A stretch of 64,000 bases of DNA from Botrytis cinerea B05.10 (GCF_000143535.2 NC_037315.1:2661907-2725906); one strand, 5' to 3'; numbered from the stretch's first letter, positions 50,538-61,340 are shown. The notes: generated by a model from the sequence alone, not told the origin. Translations and numbers: made by a program.

Positions 50538-51860
50538 TTACCCCAAGTTTAACCCATTATATAATTTATTAAAATACAAACTTGAGATTCTAAAAAAGTA
50601 TATTATAAAAATACTTATATTAGGTTTTATAAAATATTCAAAATCAAAAATAGAAATGTCATTATTATTTATATATAAAAAAGAATTGAAAGAGTTATAT
50701 TTATATATAAATTTCAAAAATATAAATAACAATATAATATCAAATCAATATTTTATTTCATTTATTTCAAAAATATTAAATCGTTTAGAAAAAGCAAAGG
50801 TATTTACAAAACTCGATTTATATAATATCTATAACCTAATTAAAATCCATTCGGAAAATAAATAGAAAACAGCTTTTTGTATATATTTTAATTCATTCAA
50901 ATACCTCATCTTATCTTTTAATCTATACAATATACCAACTACTTTTTAGATATATATTAATCAATATTTATAGAAATTTATTAATAAATCTATTATTATA
51001 TATTTAAATAATATCTTAATTTTCTTGGAGAATAAGAAAGAATATAAAGATTATATAAAACAGATTTTAATGAAATTATTGGAATAGAGATTGTTTTGTA
51101 AATTAGAAAAATGTTATTTCAATATAAAGGAAATAGAATTTCTAGGCTATATTGTTTTTAATTAAGAAATTACTATAGATTAAGCTAGGGTAAGCTTGAT
51201 TATAGAATGGCCAATTTCAAAATCAATTCGAGAAGTATTATTATTTCTAGGGTTTTGTAATTTCTATAGACATTTTATATACAATTATAATAATATTGTA
51301 TTATCAATAACAAATAATATAAAAGAAGGAAAGAAATTTCAATAGACTAAAAACTATAATAAAGCTTTTATAACATTCAAAAATGTATTTATTAAAACCC
51401 CATTATTATACCATTTCATTATAATATTAATTTGTTTTTTAGAAACAAATACATTTATTAAAATACTATACAAAATACTATTTCAAATATAAAAAGATAT
51501 ATACAAATATTCAATTATATTTTACTTTTGAAAACTTATATCGGTTAAAATAAATTATACAATTTTTGATTAAGAATTATTAATGATAATAAAATCTATC
51601 AAATATTAGTATCATTTTTTGAAAGGGATACAATACAAAATAACAATTATTTTTGATTATAATAATCTGAAATATTTCATTACCTCGAGAACTCTTATAA
51701 GAAAATAAATTAAATAGATAGTTATACTATCGACAATCGATTTTGTTATCGTATATAAACCAGGAAAAAGAAACCCTATTAACAATTTTTTGAAAAGAAC
51801 AGATTATTAAAACGAGTTAATAAAATCAAAACCATTTTTAAAATTAAAGGATCAAATTAT
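50538..51860 (+). pseudogene. Reverse transcriptase and RNase H remnant of element 2b
   Basis: In one frame with scattered stops: ILNRLEKAKVFTKLDLYNIY (RT fingers/palm), IIIYLNNILIFLENK (active site near 51000, both Asp changed to Asn), EIEFLGYIVFN and FLGFCNFYRHFI. The RNase H-like region follows (DYNNLKYFI, then PGKRNPI near 51760). This is a standard Ty3/gypsy pol layout. A second copy of the fingers/palm lies at 57715-58041. Confidence 0.85.
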
Positions 51861-52353
51861 AGATTCTTTATTATTACTAAATAACTAATCGAATATATTA
51901 AATCTTATAATTACTATAACAAAAGGTTTGATTGAGAAAAGTAGAACTTATATTATTAAGGAATTATAGAAAATGGATAAGAATCATTTCGATATAGAAA
52001 GATTAAAAATACTAGTTATATTTCAAGTTGAAAAAATATTTAAAAAAAACCTAGATAATACTTAAAAAAAGTTAAAATAATAACAAAGCTTTATAAAATT
52101 AATAAAACTATATTAATAAGTATATACCGATTTAATAGATTTCGAATTCAATCTCAAGAATAGCTTATAATACTATAATAATACAAAACTTTTTATATTA
52201 ATAAATAAGAAATTGTAAAAAGAATTATTAATAAAATTTTATGATTTTCTAATTACAAGATATTTCGAAAAAAACAAAATGATTAATATAATAAAAAAAA
52301 TTCTATATTAGTAAGAAATAGATATTAATATCGAGGACTATATATGCTTCTAT

Positions 52354-52746
52354 TTGGCTTATCAACATTACAAATCATTGTATATAACTATTATTAAAGA
52401 ATTAGTTCTTATACTAATTTCAAATAAGTCTTGGAATAATATAATATTAAATATAATCATTAATTTATTAATATCAAAATCTAAAACAGATTTTAATAAC
52501 GGAATTAAGGAAAATATATTTCTATATTTAATATATAATATAATATTCAATATTATTTATAGAATAATAAAAAAGATAAAGTTTTTATTATATAAAAAGG
52601 ATATAATATTAATACAATTTATATATCTATTTTTGAAAAAAGTATTCATCGAATATAGAATACCAGATTCTATTATTATTAATAAAACGGGATTATTTAT
52701 AAATACATTCTGGATAGTGTTTACATTATATCTAGGTATTATCTGA
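52354..52746 (+). pseudogene. Integrase core remnant of element 2b
   Basis: 130 open residues, the longest intact piece of the element. They correspond to the integrase catalytic core: KSWNNIILNIIINLLISKSK aligns with the conserved WDSISMDFI(T)GLP-type start, and YRIPDSIIINKTGLFIN with the second acidic-residue region (S-D-x-G/N). The catalytic Asp residues read Asn. It is the same frame as RT. Confidence 0.75.
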
Positions 52747-53403
52747 AAACTATCTATAGCTTTTTATTTATAAATTGATGATTCAATAAAAAAACTAAAT
52801 CAAGTTATAAAAGCATTCTTGAGAATATATATCAACTACGAATAGAATAATTAAGCAAATCTATTATACTTAGCAAAATATATATATAATTTAATATCGA
52901 TATTTAATACAAAACTAATACCTTTTAAAATAAATAGAAAAGAAATCCCACCTTTCCAAATTTAAATAATAAATAAATACAAATCTGAAGATATTTAATA
53001 ATTAATAAAAAAACTAAAAGATCTCTACTATCAATTTATAAAAAATTTAATATACATTTAAAATCTACAAACAAAATATTATAATACAAAATATCGATTA
53101 TTGATATTCAAAACTGGAAATCAAATATAACTCTTATATAAAAACCTAACAATAAACTAAAAATATAAGAAGTTAGATTCTAAGAAACTAGAATCATTTA
53201 AAATATTGAAAAATATTAAACTATAAAGCTATAAAATCAAATTATCTATCTTTTACAAATATTATAATATATTCTATATAAATCTATTAATATTATATAA
53301 AACAGTTATAAAGATGAATAGATTAGAAAATCTAATAGAATTATTTATAATAGAAATAATAGTAAACAAGATTTATAAAAATAAAACATTAAAATAGAAA
53401 ATA

Positions 53404-53570
53404 AAGAAAATCCTAGATTCGAGAATATATGAATATTGAAGAAAATTATAATACAAAATATATTAGAAAGATTACTTTCAGAATAAGGATTTTTAATAAT
53501 CTTTAAAAGATCTGAAAAACATTGAAGAAAAGATTGATTTATTTTATAAAGAATATCTCTTTATTTTAAA
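53404..53570 (+). pseudogene. Chromodomain remnant of element 2b
   Basis: The frame of integrase continues through KILDSRIYEY and LQYKIY/KDY-like segments separated by stop codons that replace Gln or Trp codons. The pattern ILDSR...LQY...W.Y...D is the chromodomain of Ty3/gypsy chromoviruses. Identification is from pattern only. Confidence 0.6.
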
Positions 53571-55975
53571 AGGAATTGAAAAAGTATAATTAAATTATTA
53601 TTAAGAAAAAGAAAAGTAATTAAATTATAAATGTATAATTAACCTTGGATTTCGAGATAAGATTATATATATTAGATTATAATTATTTATTAATTAAAAA
53701 GTTATAATTCAAAAAGATAATACAATTATTTATTAAAGATTCTTAAAATTTATTTTCAAAATCAAAAAGTAAATATCGATAATAGTATTCAAAGATTAAA
53801 TATATAAAGATTTCAAATCTGAATTGTTTTATTTAACAAAACAATATATATTAAAAAAATAGGCAGTTATTTATTGAAAAGATTTATAATTATTTAAATA
53901 TTAATAAATATCAATAGAAATAGTCTGGAATAGATTGATAATATAATCTAGGATTTATTCAAATAGGATCTATAATAAAGATGGAAAAAAGGAAAATTTC
54001 ATTTTAAAAATGAATTGAATAATTACTTACAAAAAAATCTTATTGAAAGAATCCTCAATTATTATTAATAATCTGGTTTTTCGAATCTTATCAATTTATA
54101 AATAACTTTATTATTAAAATCAATAACAATTAAAAACAATAATAGATATTACTAATCCAAAAGATCTAAATATCATTCTAAGATTATAAACAATATTAAA
54201 CAAATTATATATAAAATAAACCAGAATTAATATATAAAATAATTATATCGCAAATGGATTTACTAATGATTTCGATATAAACAATTTGAAATATAGAAAT
54301 CAAATCAAAAAGACAATTGTAGAAATATAAAGCAGTATCTGGATTTAATTTCAATTAGATTCGGCCTTGTATAATCACAAAAAAGTCTAAACCATGATAG
54401 CTACTTACAAACTATTTGGAATCGATTCTAAACTACTCGATTCAATAGAGTTTATAGATCAAAAGATCGTAATAAGTACTTTCTTATTATACAGCAGAAC
54501 AATTACTTATACAATTTACAAATGTTATATTAAAAAGTGTAATATGGTTTTATTAGTCTTTAATACCCTAAAAGGATTCTTAAAAGTAATCGAATATAAA
54601 TATTAAATAAAGAATATAGTAAATGGGAAACAATTCCAAGTATCTTTTAAAGAAAACTTAGGAATAGTATAAGATAACATTTCTAATTAGAAATACAAAT
54701 ATCAAAGAGAAGATATAACAAATGGGGAATAGTTCCGAATACTTTCTAAGGAAAATCTAGGAATAATATAAGATAATATTTTTAATTAGAAATATAAATA
54801 TTAAAAAAAAGATATGACGAATAGAAAATAATTCCAGATATTTTTTAAAGAAAATCCAAAAATAGTATAAGAAAACATTACTAATTAGATCAATATTTTA
54901 AATGAAATATCAAAGGATAATAATAATAATAATAAAGATTTAGATATTATTATTAGAAAACTGAATTATAGAAATTAGTAATTGAATAAAACATTCAATA
55001 GATATATTTTAAGATTTATAAACGAATTGATTTAGGATAATAAAAATCATTTATATAATGAAATAAATAATTTGGTTTTGTTTGTATAATAATACAAAGA
55101 GAGTAATGAAAATAAGCTGTTTATGGAAATTTTTCGTTATTGGAATATTTTTAATAGATTAGATACAAGATTAAATAAATCAGAAAAAATCAATAACAAT
55201 ATAAATATAATATATAATTATTTGAATAAGGATTTCTATATTCAAAAGAAATAAAAATTAATAAAACAAATAAAAAAAGAATCTCAAGTAATGAATTTCA
55301 AATCTTATTATAAGGATTTACAAAAGGAAGTGCTAGTTTATATCAAAATCCGTTTAGGCAAAATTATATCCTATATAAATTTTATAAATCGCATTCAAAA
55401 GTTTATATAAAATGATTTGATAATAATTAATGAATCCTTTATCTATAGCGATTATATTAGAAAAGCTTTATTTAATTATAATACAAAAAATATAAAGACT
55501 TGTAAATTGATTAATATAGAAATTATAATCTAACTAATATAAAATCGTTTATACAATTGATATCAATTATAAAATGCAATCCCTTTCAATAAAAAAATAA
55601 TATACTATTTATTAAAAGTTGAGGAGGGATTTATATCAATCGAGTTATTATGAATGTATAATATAATATTCAATTTGTCACTTTGAAACAATAATTGAAA
55701 TGCAAATGCTTTGGATATTATAGAAATAGAATATATTCTAAATAAAGTCGATCAAGGAGGCGAACAATATTCAATGGGAGAAAGGGTTCAGTACAATAAT
55801 TGCCAAGTAGATATATTGTAATAATTAATAAATGAATAGGGGGTAAAAAGTCAACCTCAAATTCTTTCGGTATATTATAAAAAGTTAGACAAAGATCTGG
55901 ATAGTGATTAAATAAACTCTAAACAAAAACGATTATATTCTGAACAAATTATTAATGAATTTTTTTATTTTCTTT
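53571..55975 (+). pseudogene. Post-chromodomain reading frame of element 2b
   Basis: The same frame as RT, integrase and chromodomain (first base 1 modulo 3) continues for about 800 codons. Interruptions are almost only TAA/TAG, with a few TGA. The longest open pieces include 54394-54606 (70 residues, starting MIATYKLFGIDSKLLD). That ATG follows an in-frame TAA and has the context AAACCATGAT, so it may be a separate ORF start. Three 33-codon tandem repeats lie at 54621-54917, and the rest is Lys/Asn-rich (distorted by mutation). No known domain is recognised. Ordinary Ty3/gypsy elements have nothing of this size after the chromodomain. Extra genes have been reported in some Botrytis gypsy elements (memory, not checked). 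Confidence 0.6.
54621..54917 (+). repeat. Three tandem 99-bp repeats in the post-pol frame
   Basis: Units start at 54621, 54720 and 54819, exactly 99 bp apart, and keep the reading frame. Each encodes a 33-residue unit with conserved positions N-G-(K/E), F, (F/S)KENLGI and KYKY. Differences between units are largely transitions. Confidence 0.88.
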
Positions 55976-57038
55976 AAAATCTATTTATATTATTTATTAG
56001 TTAATTAATATTTTGATTATATTAATAATTAAATATTATTACAACAATTACAATTTTACATTTATCGAAATAAAGGGGTATTTTAGGATATAAAGTATTA
56101 CGATTCGCAATTTTATTTTATATAATAAAAATAAAAAGGAAACAAAAAGAATAGAATTTTTATAATATTGAATTATCTTTTTTTTTTTTTGTATATAAAT
56201 AATCAAAAGCTTATTCTAAAATGGAAGCGATTGTAAAAGTATATATGTTTTTTAAGGTATATAATTGGTTATACTAATTATATTAATTAGTTTAGTTCGT
56301 ATAAGTTGAAAGTTTCGTTTTCAATTTCCCTTTAGATCCTTATTAATAACTACAATTACTACGTATTACCTTCTTTCAGTTTCCAGTCCCTCACATATAT
56401 AATATTAATTATAGAATACTTTAGAAATTTAAAATACAATTTCTAAAATAATAGATTCTAGGAACTATTGAATATAGTTTTACAAACTTTTTGTAAAATT
56501 ATATTAATAATATCCTAAAAGATTAGTTTCAAAATAAAAGAATAAAATAGAATATTAAAAATCATAAAATTAGTATTCTATAATAAATAACTTAAGAATA
56601 ATAATGTTTCAAAAACAATTGATTGTTTTAATTATTCAAAATAAAATGAAGATTTATATAAGAAAATAGATTTCATTATAATATAAAACTTTATATTTAA
56701 GAAAACAATTATTAATTTTATTATTATAATTATAAGAATTACAATTAATTTCAATTTTATTGAATTTCTATTTGAAATTTAATTTAAATTATTTTGAGAG
56801 ATTTCTAAATATTTCTATATAATTCTAGAGGCAGCTTCTATAATATTTTATTATTTTTATAATTAAATCAATTAAAAGATTATATTTAAATCTAAAGAAA
56901 CTAAAAAAGTTTTATAAAAACAAATAGAATTTCCAGTTTCCTTTTATTTAAAACTCAAAACATTACAATCTCTTATTCTATTAGGAGTAATCTACTTTCT
57001 CATTAATCTATAAAAGCATAGAGTATTCTAAATACTTC

Positions 57039-57092
57039 TATTATAGCTTATATATTAGTGATTCTACAGCCTGTTATTAATCCGTTATAACA
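57039..57092 (-). mobile_element. Fragment of a family 1 LTR end
   Basis: 54 bp ending TAATCCGTTATAACA, the reverse complement of the first bases of the family 1 LTR. It is hardly mutated and has no other half, so it looks like the breakpoint of a rearrangement. Confidence 0.7.
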
Positions 57093-57129
57093 AGCTATAC
57101 TATCGTAGCGTTGCGTACTACAATTATAA

Positions 57130-58843
57130 TAATAAATTTTATTTTTTTTAAAAACAATAAAGCAAATCTAATATGAAAGGTTAGATATTTATTATTTAGT
57201 AATTAAAAATATTAATAAAATTATAGTCAAATCAATATTCATTTTAATTTATAAAAAGATCGATTTTGAATATTTTTTATTTAAAAGAAATATAACATCG
57301 AGATTTAGAATTATATTATTAGAAATAGATGATATTATATTAAATCTCTTTTTAGTTTAATAATATAATTCAAAAATAAATTAGAAATTGGAAAAAGTAT
57401 TTAGAAATGAGAACGATATATTATAGATTATATTAGATATATTTAGTTTCCTGAATCTTATATTTGAAATAAATAAGAAAATAGGGAGTATATTAAAGGA
57501 AGAATTGATTATATTAAAATTATTGTTTTTAGTATTTATAAAAGATAGTAAATCAAATTGTAGAATAATTTAAATAGCAATTAAATGATTCTAAATGTAT
57601 GTTAAGAATATACTTTATTATAAAACAAGGAAGAAATAGAAACATTATTATTATATAGATTTCAAAATTAATTATAAAATTATTTTTTGAAAAGATTTCT
57701 ATTTCAAATTTAGTTTGTTATATAATTTATTAAAATATAAATTCGAGGTTTTAAAAAAGTATATTATAAATATACTTGTATTAGATTTTGTAAAATATTT
57801 AAAATCGAAAATAGGAATATTATTATTATTTATATATAAAAAAGAATTGAAAGAGTTATGTTTATATATAAATTTCAGAAATATAAATGATAAGATAATA
57901 TTAAATTTAAATCAATATTCTATTTTATTTATTTCAAAAATATTAAATCGTTTAAAAAAAGCAAAGGTATTTATAAAATTCAATTCATATAGAATTTATT
58001 TGGAAAATAAATTGAAAATGGTTTTTCATAACGTAGTTTAATAGTGGCTCGGTTATATCAATAGATTGACTATTTCAAAATACATATAAAATCAATCTTT
58101 TTCAATATTCATACTTTAATTATTAATCATTATTTTTGAAAAAGAAAAGAATATTAAATAATAATAAAAGATCAATTATTCAAAAATATAATTTTTTTTC
58201 AAATAACTCTTTTCGATTTCAAAAAAAATTAAAATTGTTACGATTTTCGTTACAAAAAAGCTTTTTTTATAATAATTGTTTTAAAAATTTTAATTTATTA
58301 AAAATAATTAGATTTTAATAATCTATATATAATCAAATACTTAATATTAGATTTTTAGAGAATTATATCAATAAATAAAGAAAGTGTACGACTATGCACA
58401 GATGTATTTTGTATGTAAAAATGATGGCCGACTCACTGATATGATCGAGTCACTGTTAAACTACATTATACATTTTAATTTATTCAAATATCTCATTTTA
58501 TTTTTTGGTTTTTCTAATATATTAATTACTTTTCAAGTATATATTAATTAATATTTATAAGAATTTATTAATGAATCTATTATTATATATTCAAATAATA
58601 TCTTAATTTTCTTGAAAAATGAAAAAGAATATATAAATCATATAAAACAAATTCTAATAAAATTATTGAAATAGAAATTATCTTGTAAATTTGAAAAATA
58701 TTATTTTAGTATAAAGAAAATAGAACTCCTCAATTATATTGTTTTTAATTAAAGAATTATTATAAATCTAACTAAAATAAGCTCGATTATGAAATAATTA
58801 ATTTCAAAATCAAATCAAAAAGTACTATTGTTTCTAAAGTTTT
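57130..58843 (+). mobile_element. Partial copy of element 2 (2c) carrying RT
   Basis: It aligns with 49960-51255 of element 2b. The open frame 57715-58041 (108 residues) encodes the RT fingers/palm (FIYKKELKELCLYINFRNIN and LNRLKKAKVFIKFNSY). A MITE interrupts it at 58029. The copy stops at 58843, where an LTR-like sequence begins. Confidence 0.8.
58029..58468. mobile_element. TA-target MITE, copy 5, inside RT of element 2c
   Basis: 440 bp including TA on both sides, with ends TAACGTAGTTTAATAGTGGC and the inverse ACTGTTAAACTACATTA. Removing it with one TA rejoins the RT frame without gain or loss of bases when compared with 50872-50896. Confidence 0.92.
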
Positions 58844-59000
58844 TGTTGGAACATATAACTGACAAAACACGTGACCATGTCACGTGTTTTCCCACATACG
58901 TAAGTGGGACGGCCGCATCTATATAGAACAGTAGAACCCCTTCATATTAAGAGGTAGATAGAATAATAGAACTCTTTTTTATAAAAAATCAATAAAGCTA
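58844..59000. mobile_element. LTR-like sequence, family 5 (right end unclear)
   Basis: It starts TGTTGGAACATATAACTGAC at the exact point where element 2c stops, and is markedly less AT-rich than its surroundings to about 58960. A copia-type LTR start is plausible. I cannot find the second half, the TSD or the right end. Confidence 0.4.
58864..58890. promoter_or_regulatory. Perfect palindrome with two E-box (CACGTG) cores
   Basis: Twelve-base arms AAAACACGTGAC and GTCACGTGTTTT surround CAT. Similar paired CACGTGAC motifs lie at the same relative place in LTR families 2 and 3. CACGTG is the core bound by bHLH factors; a promoter role in the LTR is inferred. Confidence 0.55.
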
Positions 59001-59710
59001 GAAACCCAACTATAGTATATATACAAAAAGAAATAAATTTATTAAATCAAAAAAAACAAAGAAAATTATAATATTTATTAAATAATAAGATCTTATTTTA
59101 TATAGTATTCAAAGAGGAAAAGTATGAAAGCATCAAAAGACTATAACAACAAGTGACTTTTTTCTTATTATTACATTATTAAATATTAAATACGCTTTTA
59201 GCTGAAATAGAAATCTATTTTTGAGTTTTTGTTCAAATGATTCAAATCGGCCTCGGTACTAGATAAGATAAGATTACATTCATTTAAATCGATAAGATAA
59301 GAATTTGATTTTGTTAATCTTCCTCTTTTAATTTTCTCAATTGCTTCAATTTCAATAATTAGTTATATAACAATGATTATGATTAAAACGTTAAAAATAA
59401 CATTAATAGAATCAGCTCAATTGATAGTATAACGTTACAGCTTAAGATATCGTATTTAATAAGATTTAAAAATTACAATCAATTTAAGAAAGTTAGAATA
59501 ACGTTAATAGAAGTTCATTATAGTCACCTCACTTTTCGCTCAGGCATAAATCTATTTTTAGTGTATTGACAAAATGATTCAAACCAGCCGCGGTATTATC
59601 TAAGGCGAAGTTTCTCATTTTTGATCACTTTTATATTATTCTTTCAATTCAGAACAACATTTGAAACAAATCTTTCAGCACCAGACCAAATTTGACGTTT
59701 CCATTATACA
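59001..59710. other. Region upstream of the histidine kinase gene, with a duplicated block
   Basis: Two related blocks, about 59211-59267 and 59548-59604, share AAATCTATTTTT, AATGATTCAAA and a GCCKCGGTA core. They are roughly 337 bp apart. The stretch 59411-59427 resembles a tRNA A box, without a matching B box. No gene is present. Confidence 0.5.
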
Positions 59711-61083
59711 ATGGACTCAGTTAATGTAATCTCGAGGGAGATCCCTTACCAACTACCAGCAACAGTATTGGAAGCACTCATGTGTTTAACCAAGTGGGCC
59801 GACGAAAATTCCGTTGAACTTCGATATCTTGTGAGCAGCTCGATACCATACCGTATTATTGGAGACGCCATTCGTTTACGCCAGATTATTATCAAGTTGG
59901 TTATAAATGCTATCAAGTTTGCGAAGCAGGGGGAAGTCAAAATTACGGTTCAAATCGCAAAGCATGATCCCGCTACTGCAGAAAAAGAAGCTCTAGAGGT
60001 TATCGTCTCAGATAACGGTATTGGGATTCAAAGGGGCGACCTTGATTCAATTTTTAATACTTCCAAGCAAGAGAATGGTTCAACATATCGGAAACATAGC
60101 GGTTCAAGCCTCGGCCTATCTTTCTATAAAGACCTTGCAAGGCAAATGGGAGGAGACATCCGGGTGGAGAGTCGGTATGGCAGGGGGACCTCGTTCTTCT
60201 TTACGAGCGTATTGCGGCGCGCTGTCTCCGATGAAAGCTCCATCTTGAAGCAGCTCAAACCGTACAATAACCACAGCATACTCTTCATTGATCAAGGACG
60301 AACTGGGTACGAAAGGCAAATCGCGTTGATGTTGGAGGAACTTGGTTTTGTTCCAGTCACTGCTGACTCAGTCTCACACATTGAGCAGCCACGAGAGGGG
60401 ATGTATGATGTTATACTCGTCGACTCAATAGCGTCTGCGAGAGAAGTTCGTTCGATAGATGCGTTCAAAACAGTTCCAATCTTATTGATGGGATCACCAG
60501 ATCCTTTCAGCCTCTCCCCGATACAAAATCTCCAAATCGCCTCATACATGACAACACCTTGTCTGGCGATTGATTTTGGATATAATATACTTCAGCTTTT
60601 GGAACAACAATTACCACCAGTTCCAACTGACAATCTCTCCTCGTTGGCCATCCTTCTAGCTGAAGACAATACCGTTTATCAGAAGCTTTTCAAAAAGGAT
60701 CTAGAAAAATATACTCATGTCGTTACAATGGTTGAAAACGGGCTCAAGGCTTTTGAGGCTGTTAGGGCGAACAAATACGACATTTTGCTAATGGATATAA
60801 AAATGCCAATCATGGTAAGTTTTCCTGCAGTTGATTCTACCCTTATATAGTAACGGGGTTGTAGGACGGCTTTGAAGCTACAGTGAAGATCAGAGAATAT
60901 GAGCAGAGTCAAGGCCTTCGACGAATCCCAATAATTGCTTTTACCCTCGGTACACAAGAAGAAGAGGAGAAGTGTTTAAAAACAGGGATGGATGAGTGCC
61001 TTTCTAAGCCGACTTTTAGAAGGCACTTAATCAGGATGGTTTCTAAATATGTACAATACAAGGATGTAGCCAGTTTGTCTTGA
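59711..61083 (+). CDS. Truncated group III (Nik1/Os1/Bos1-like) hybrid histidine kinase
   Basis: Two exons, 59711..60814 and 60865..61083, encode 440 residues (GTAAGT donor, TTGTAG acceptor, joining MPIM to DGFEAT). The HATPase domain covers about residues 40-170: N-box INAIKF (65-70), G1 box SDNGIGI (100-106), and a degenerate G2 box GSSLGLSF (131-138) in place of GTGLGLSI. A linker segment of the group III type follows (MTTPC near 280). The receiver starts at LLAEDNTV, with phospho-acceptor Asp in MDIKMPIM (362), then FT and SKP, all retained. Missing are the HAMP repeats and the DHp/H-box helices, so autophosphorylation on His is not possible. In the full-length family this kinase senses osmotic stress and is the target of dicarboximide/phenylpyrrole fungicides. 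The gene is free of RIP damage and lies 3 kb from the telomere. It may be a decoy/regulatory paralogue or a recently truncated duplicate. Confidence 0.85.
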
Positions 61084-61335
61084 TTTATTACTGTAATTTG
61101 ACATAGTTGTATTAGGGTTACTATCTGTATACACAGGGTTGTCGGAATAACTTTATATGACTTTTAAGTTACATAACTTATTCTAGTGTAAAACCCCACT
61201 ACGCCACCAGCAGTTTTAGAGCCTAATTGTATATAAGAATAGGATATAGAAGAACTCATATATTATAATATCATAAGATAGACAGACAAGAATAGGGCTC
61301 TAATAACTTTGCCATGACACCCTAACACCCTAACA
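61084..61335. other. 3' flank of the kinase gene ending in degenerate telomere-like repeats
   Basis: Unmutated sequence with no gene. It ends at 61317-61340 with three CACCCT units spaced by AA (CACCCTAACACCCTAACACC), directly abutting repeat D. Confidence 0.6.
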
Positions 61336-61340
61336 CCCTG
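61317..61340. repeat. Interstitial telomere-like repeat (CACCCTAA-type)
   Basis: Three near-telomeric units in the C-strand orientation, opposite to the terminal array, placed exactly at the boundary with subtelomeric repeat D. Confidence 0.6.

Larger units (their letters stand above)
47624..56395 (+). mobile_element. Complete RIP-inactivated chromodomain Ty3/gypsy retrotransposon (element 2b)
   Basis: 8772 bp with 164-bp LTRs (47624-47787 and 56232-56395), outer ends TGTGAGGGCG and CCCTCACA, and TATAT on both sides. Plus-strand order: gag-like remnant (48497-48757), RT (about 50560-51200), RNase H (about 51350-51650), integrase (about 52000-52850) and chromodomain (about 53400-53560). Then about 2.4 kb stays in the same frame. 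The interior is disrupted almost only by TAA, TAG and TGA of RIP type. The element lands inside a family 1 solo LTR, so it is among the youngest insertions. Confidence 0.92.
47492..56845 (+). mobile_element. Solo LTR of family 1 split by element 2b
   Basis: The LTR halves 47492-47623 and 56396-56845 join into one family 1 LTR (about 582 bp). TTTTA flanks the pair (47487-47491 and 56846-56850). The host sequence on both sides is element 3b; the intact counterpart near 35910 shows the empty site with a single TTTTA. Confidence 0.88.
43739..57038 (+). mobile_element. Second, truncated copy of element 3 (3b), plus strand
   Basis: It begins with a partial family 3 LTR (43739 to about 43935, TGTAAAGCTGAAAATATATG) and continues with sequence that aligns to the reverse complement of 35.8-39.1 kb. 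That indicates loss of the gag-protease part. It is interrupted by a family 4 solo LTR (44547-44893) and by the split family 1 LTR carrying element 2b (47492-56845). The right end near 57038 is approximate. All frames are broken. Confidence 0.7.

Noticed and set aside
54621..54917. The 99-bp repeats as a CRISPR array
   Set aside because: There are no unique spacers. Units are contiguous, keep a protein frame and lie in a eukaryotic retrotransposon.
10800..59600. The AT-rich block as mitochondrial DNA inserted in the nucleus
   Set aside because: It resolves into LTR retrotransposons with target-site duplications and MITEs. No mitochondrial genes or rRNA are recognisable, and the AT bias matches transition-type damage of the elements.
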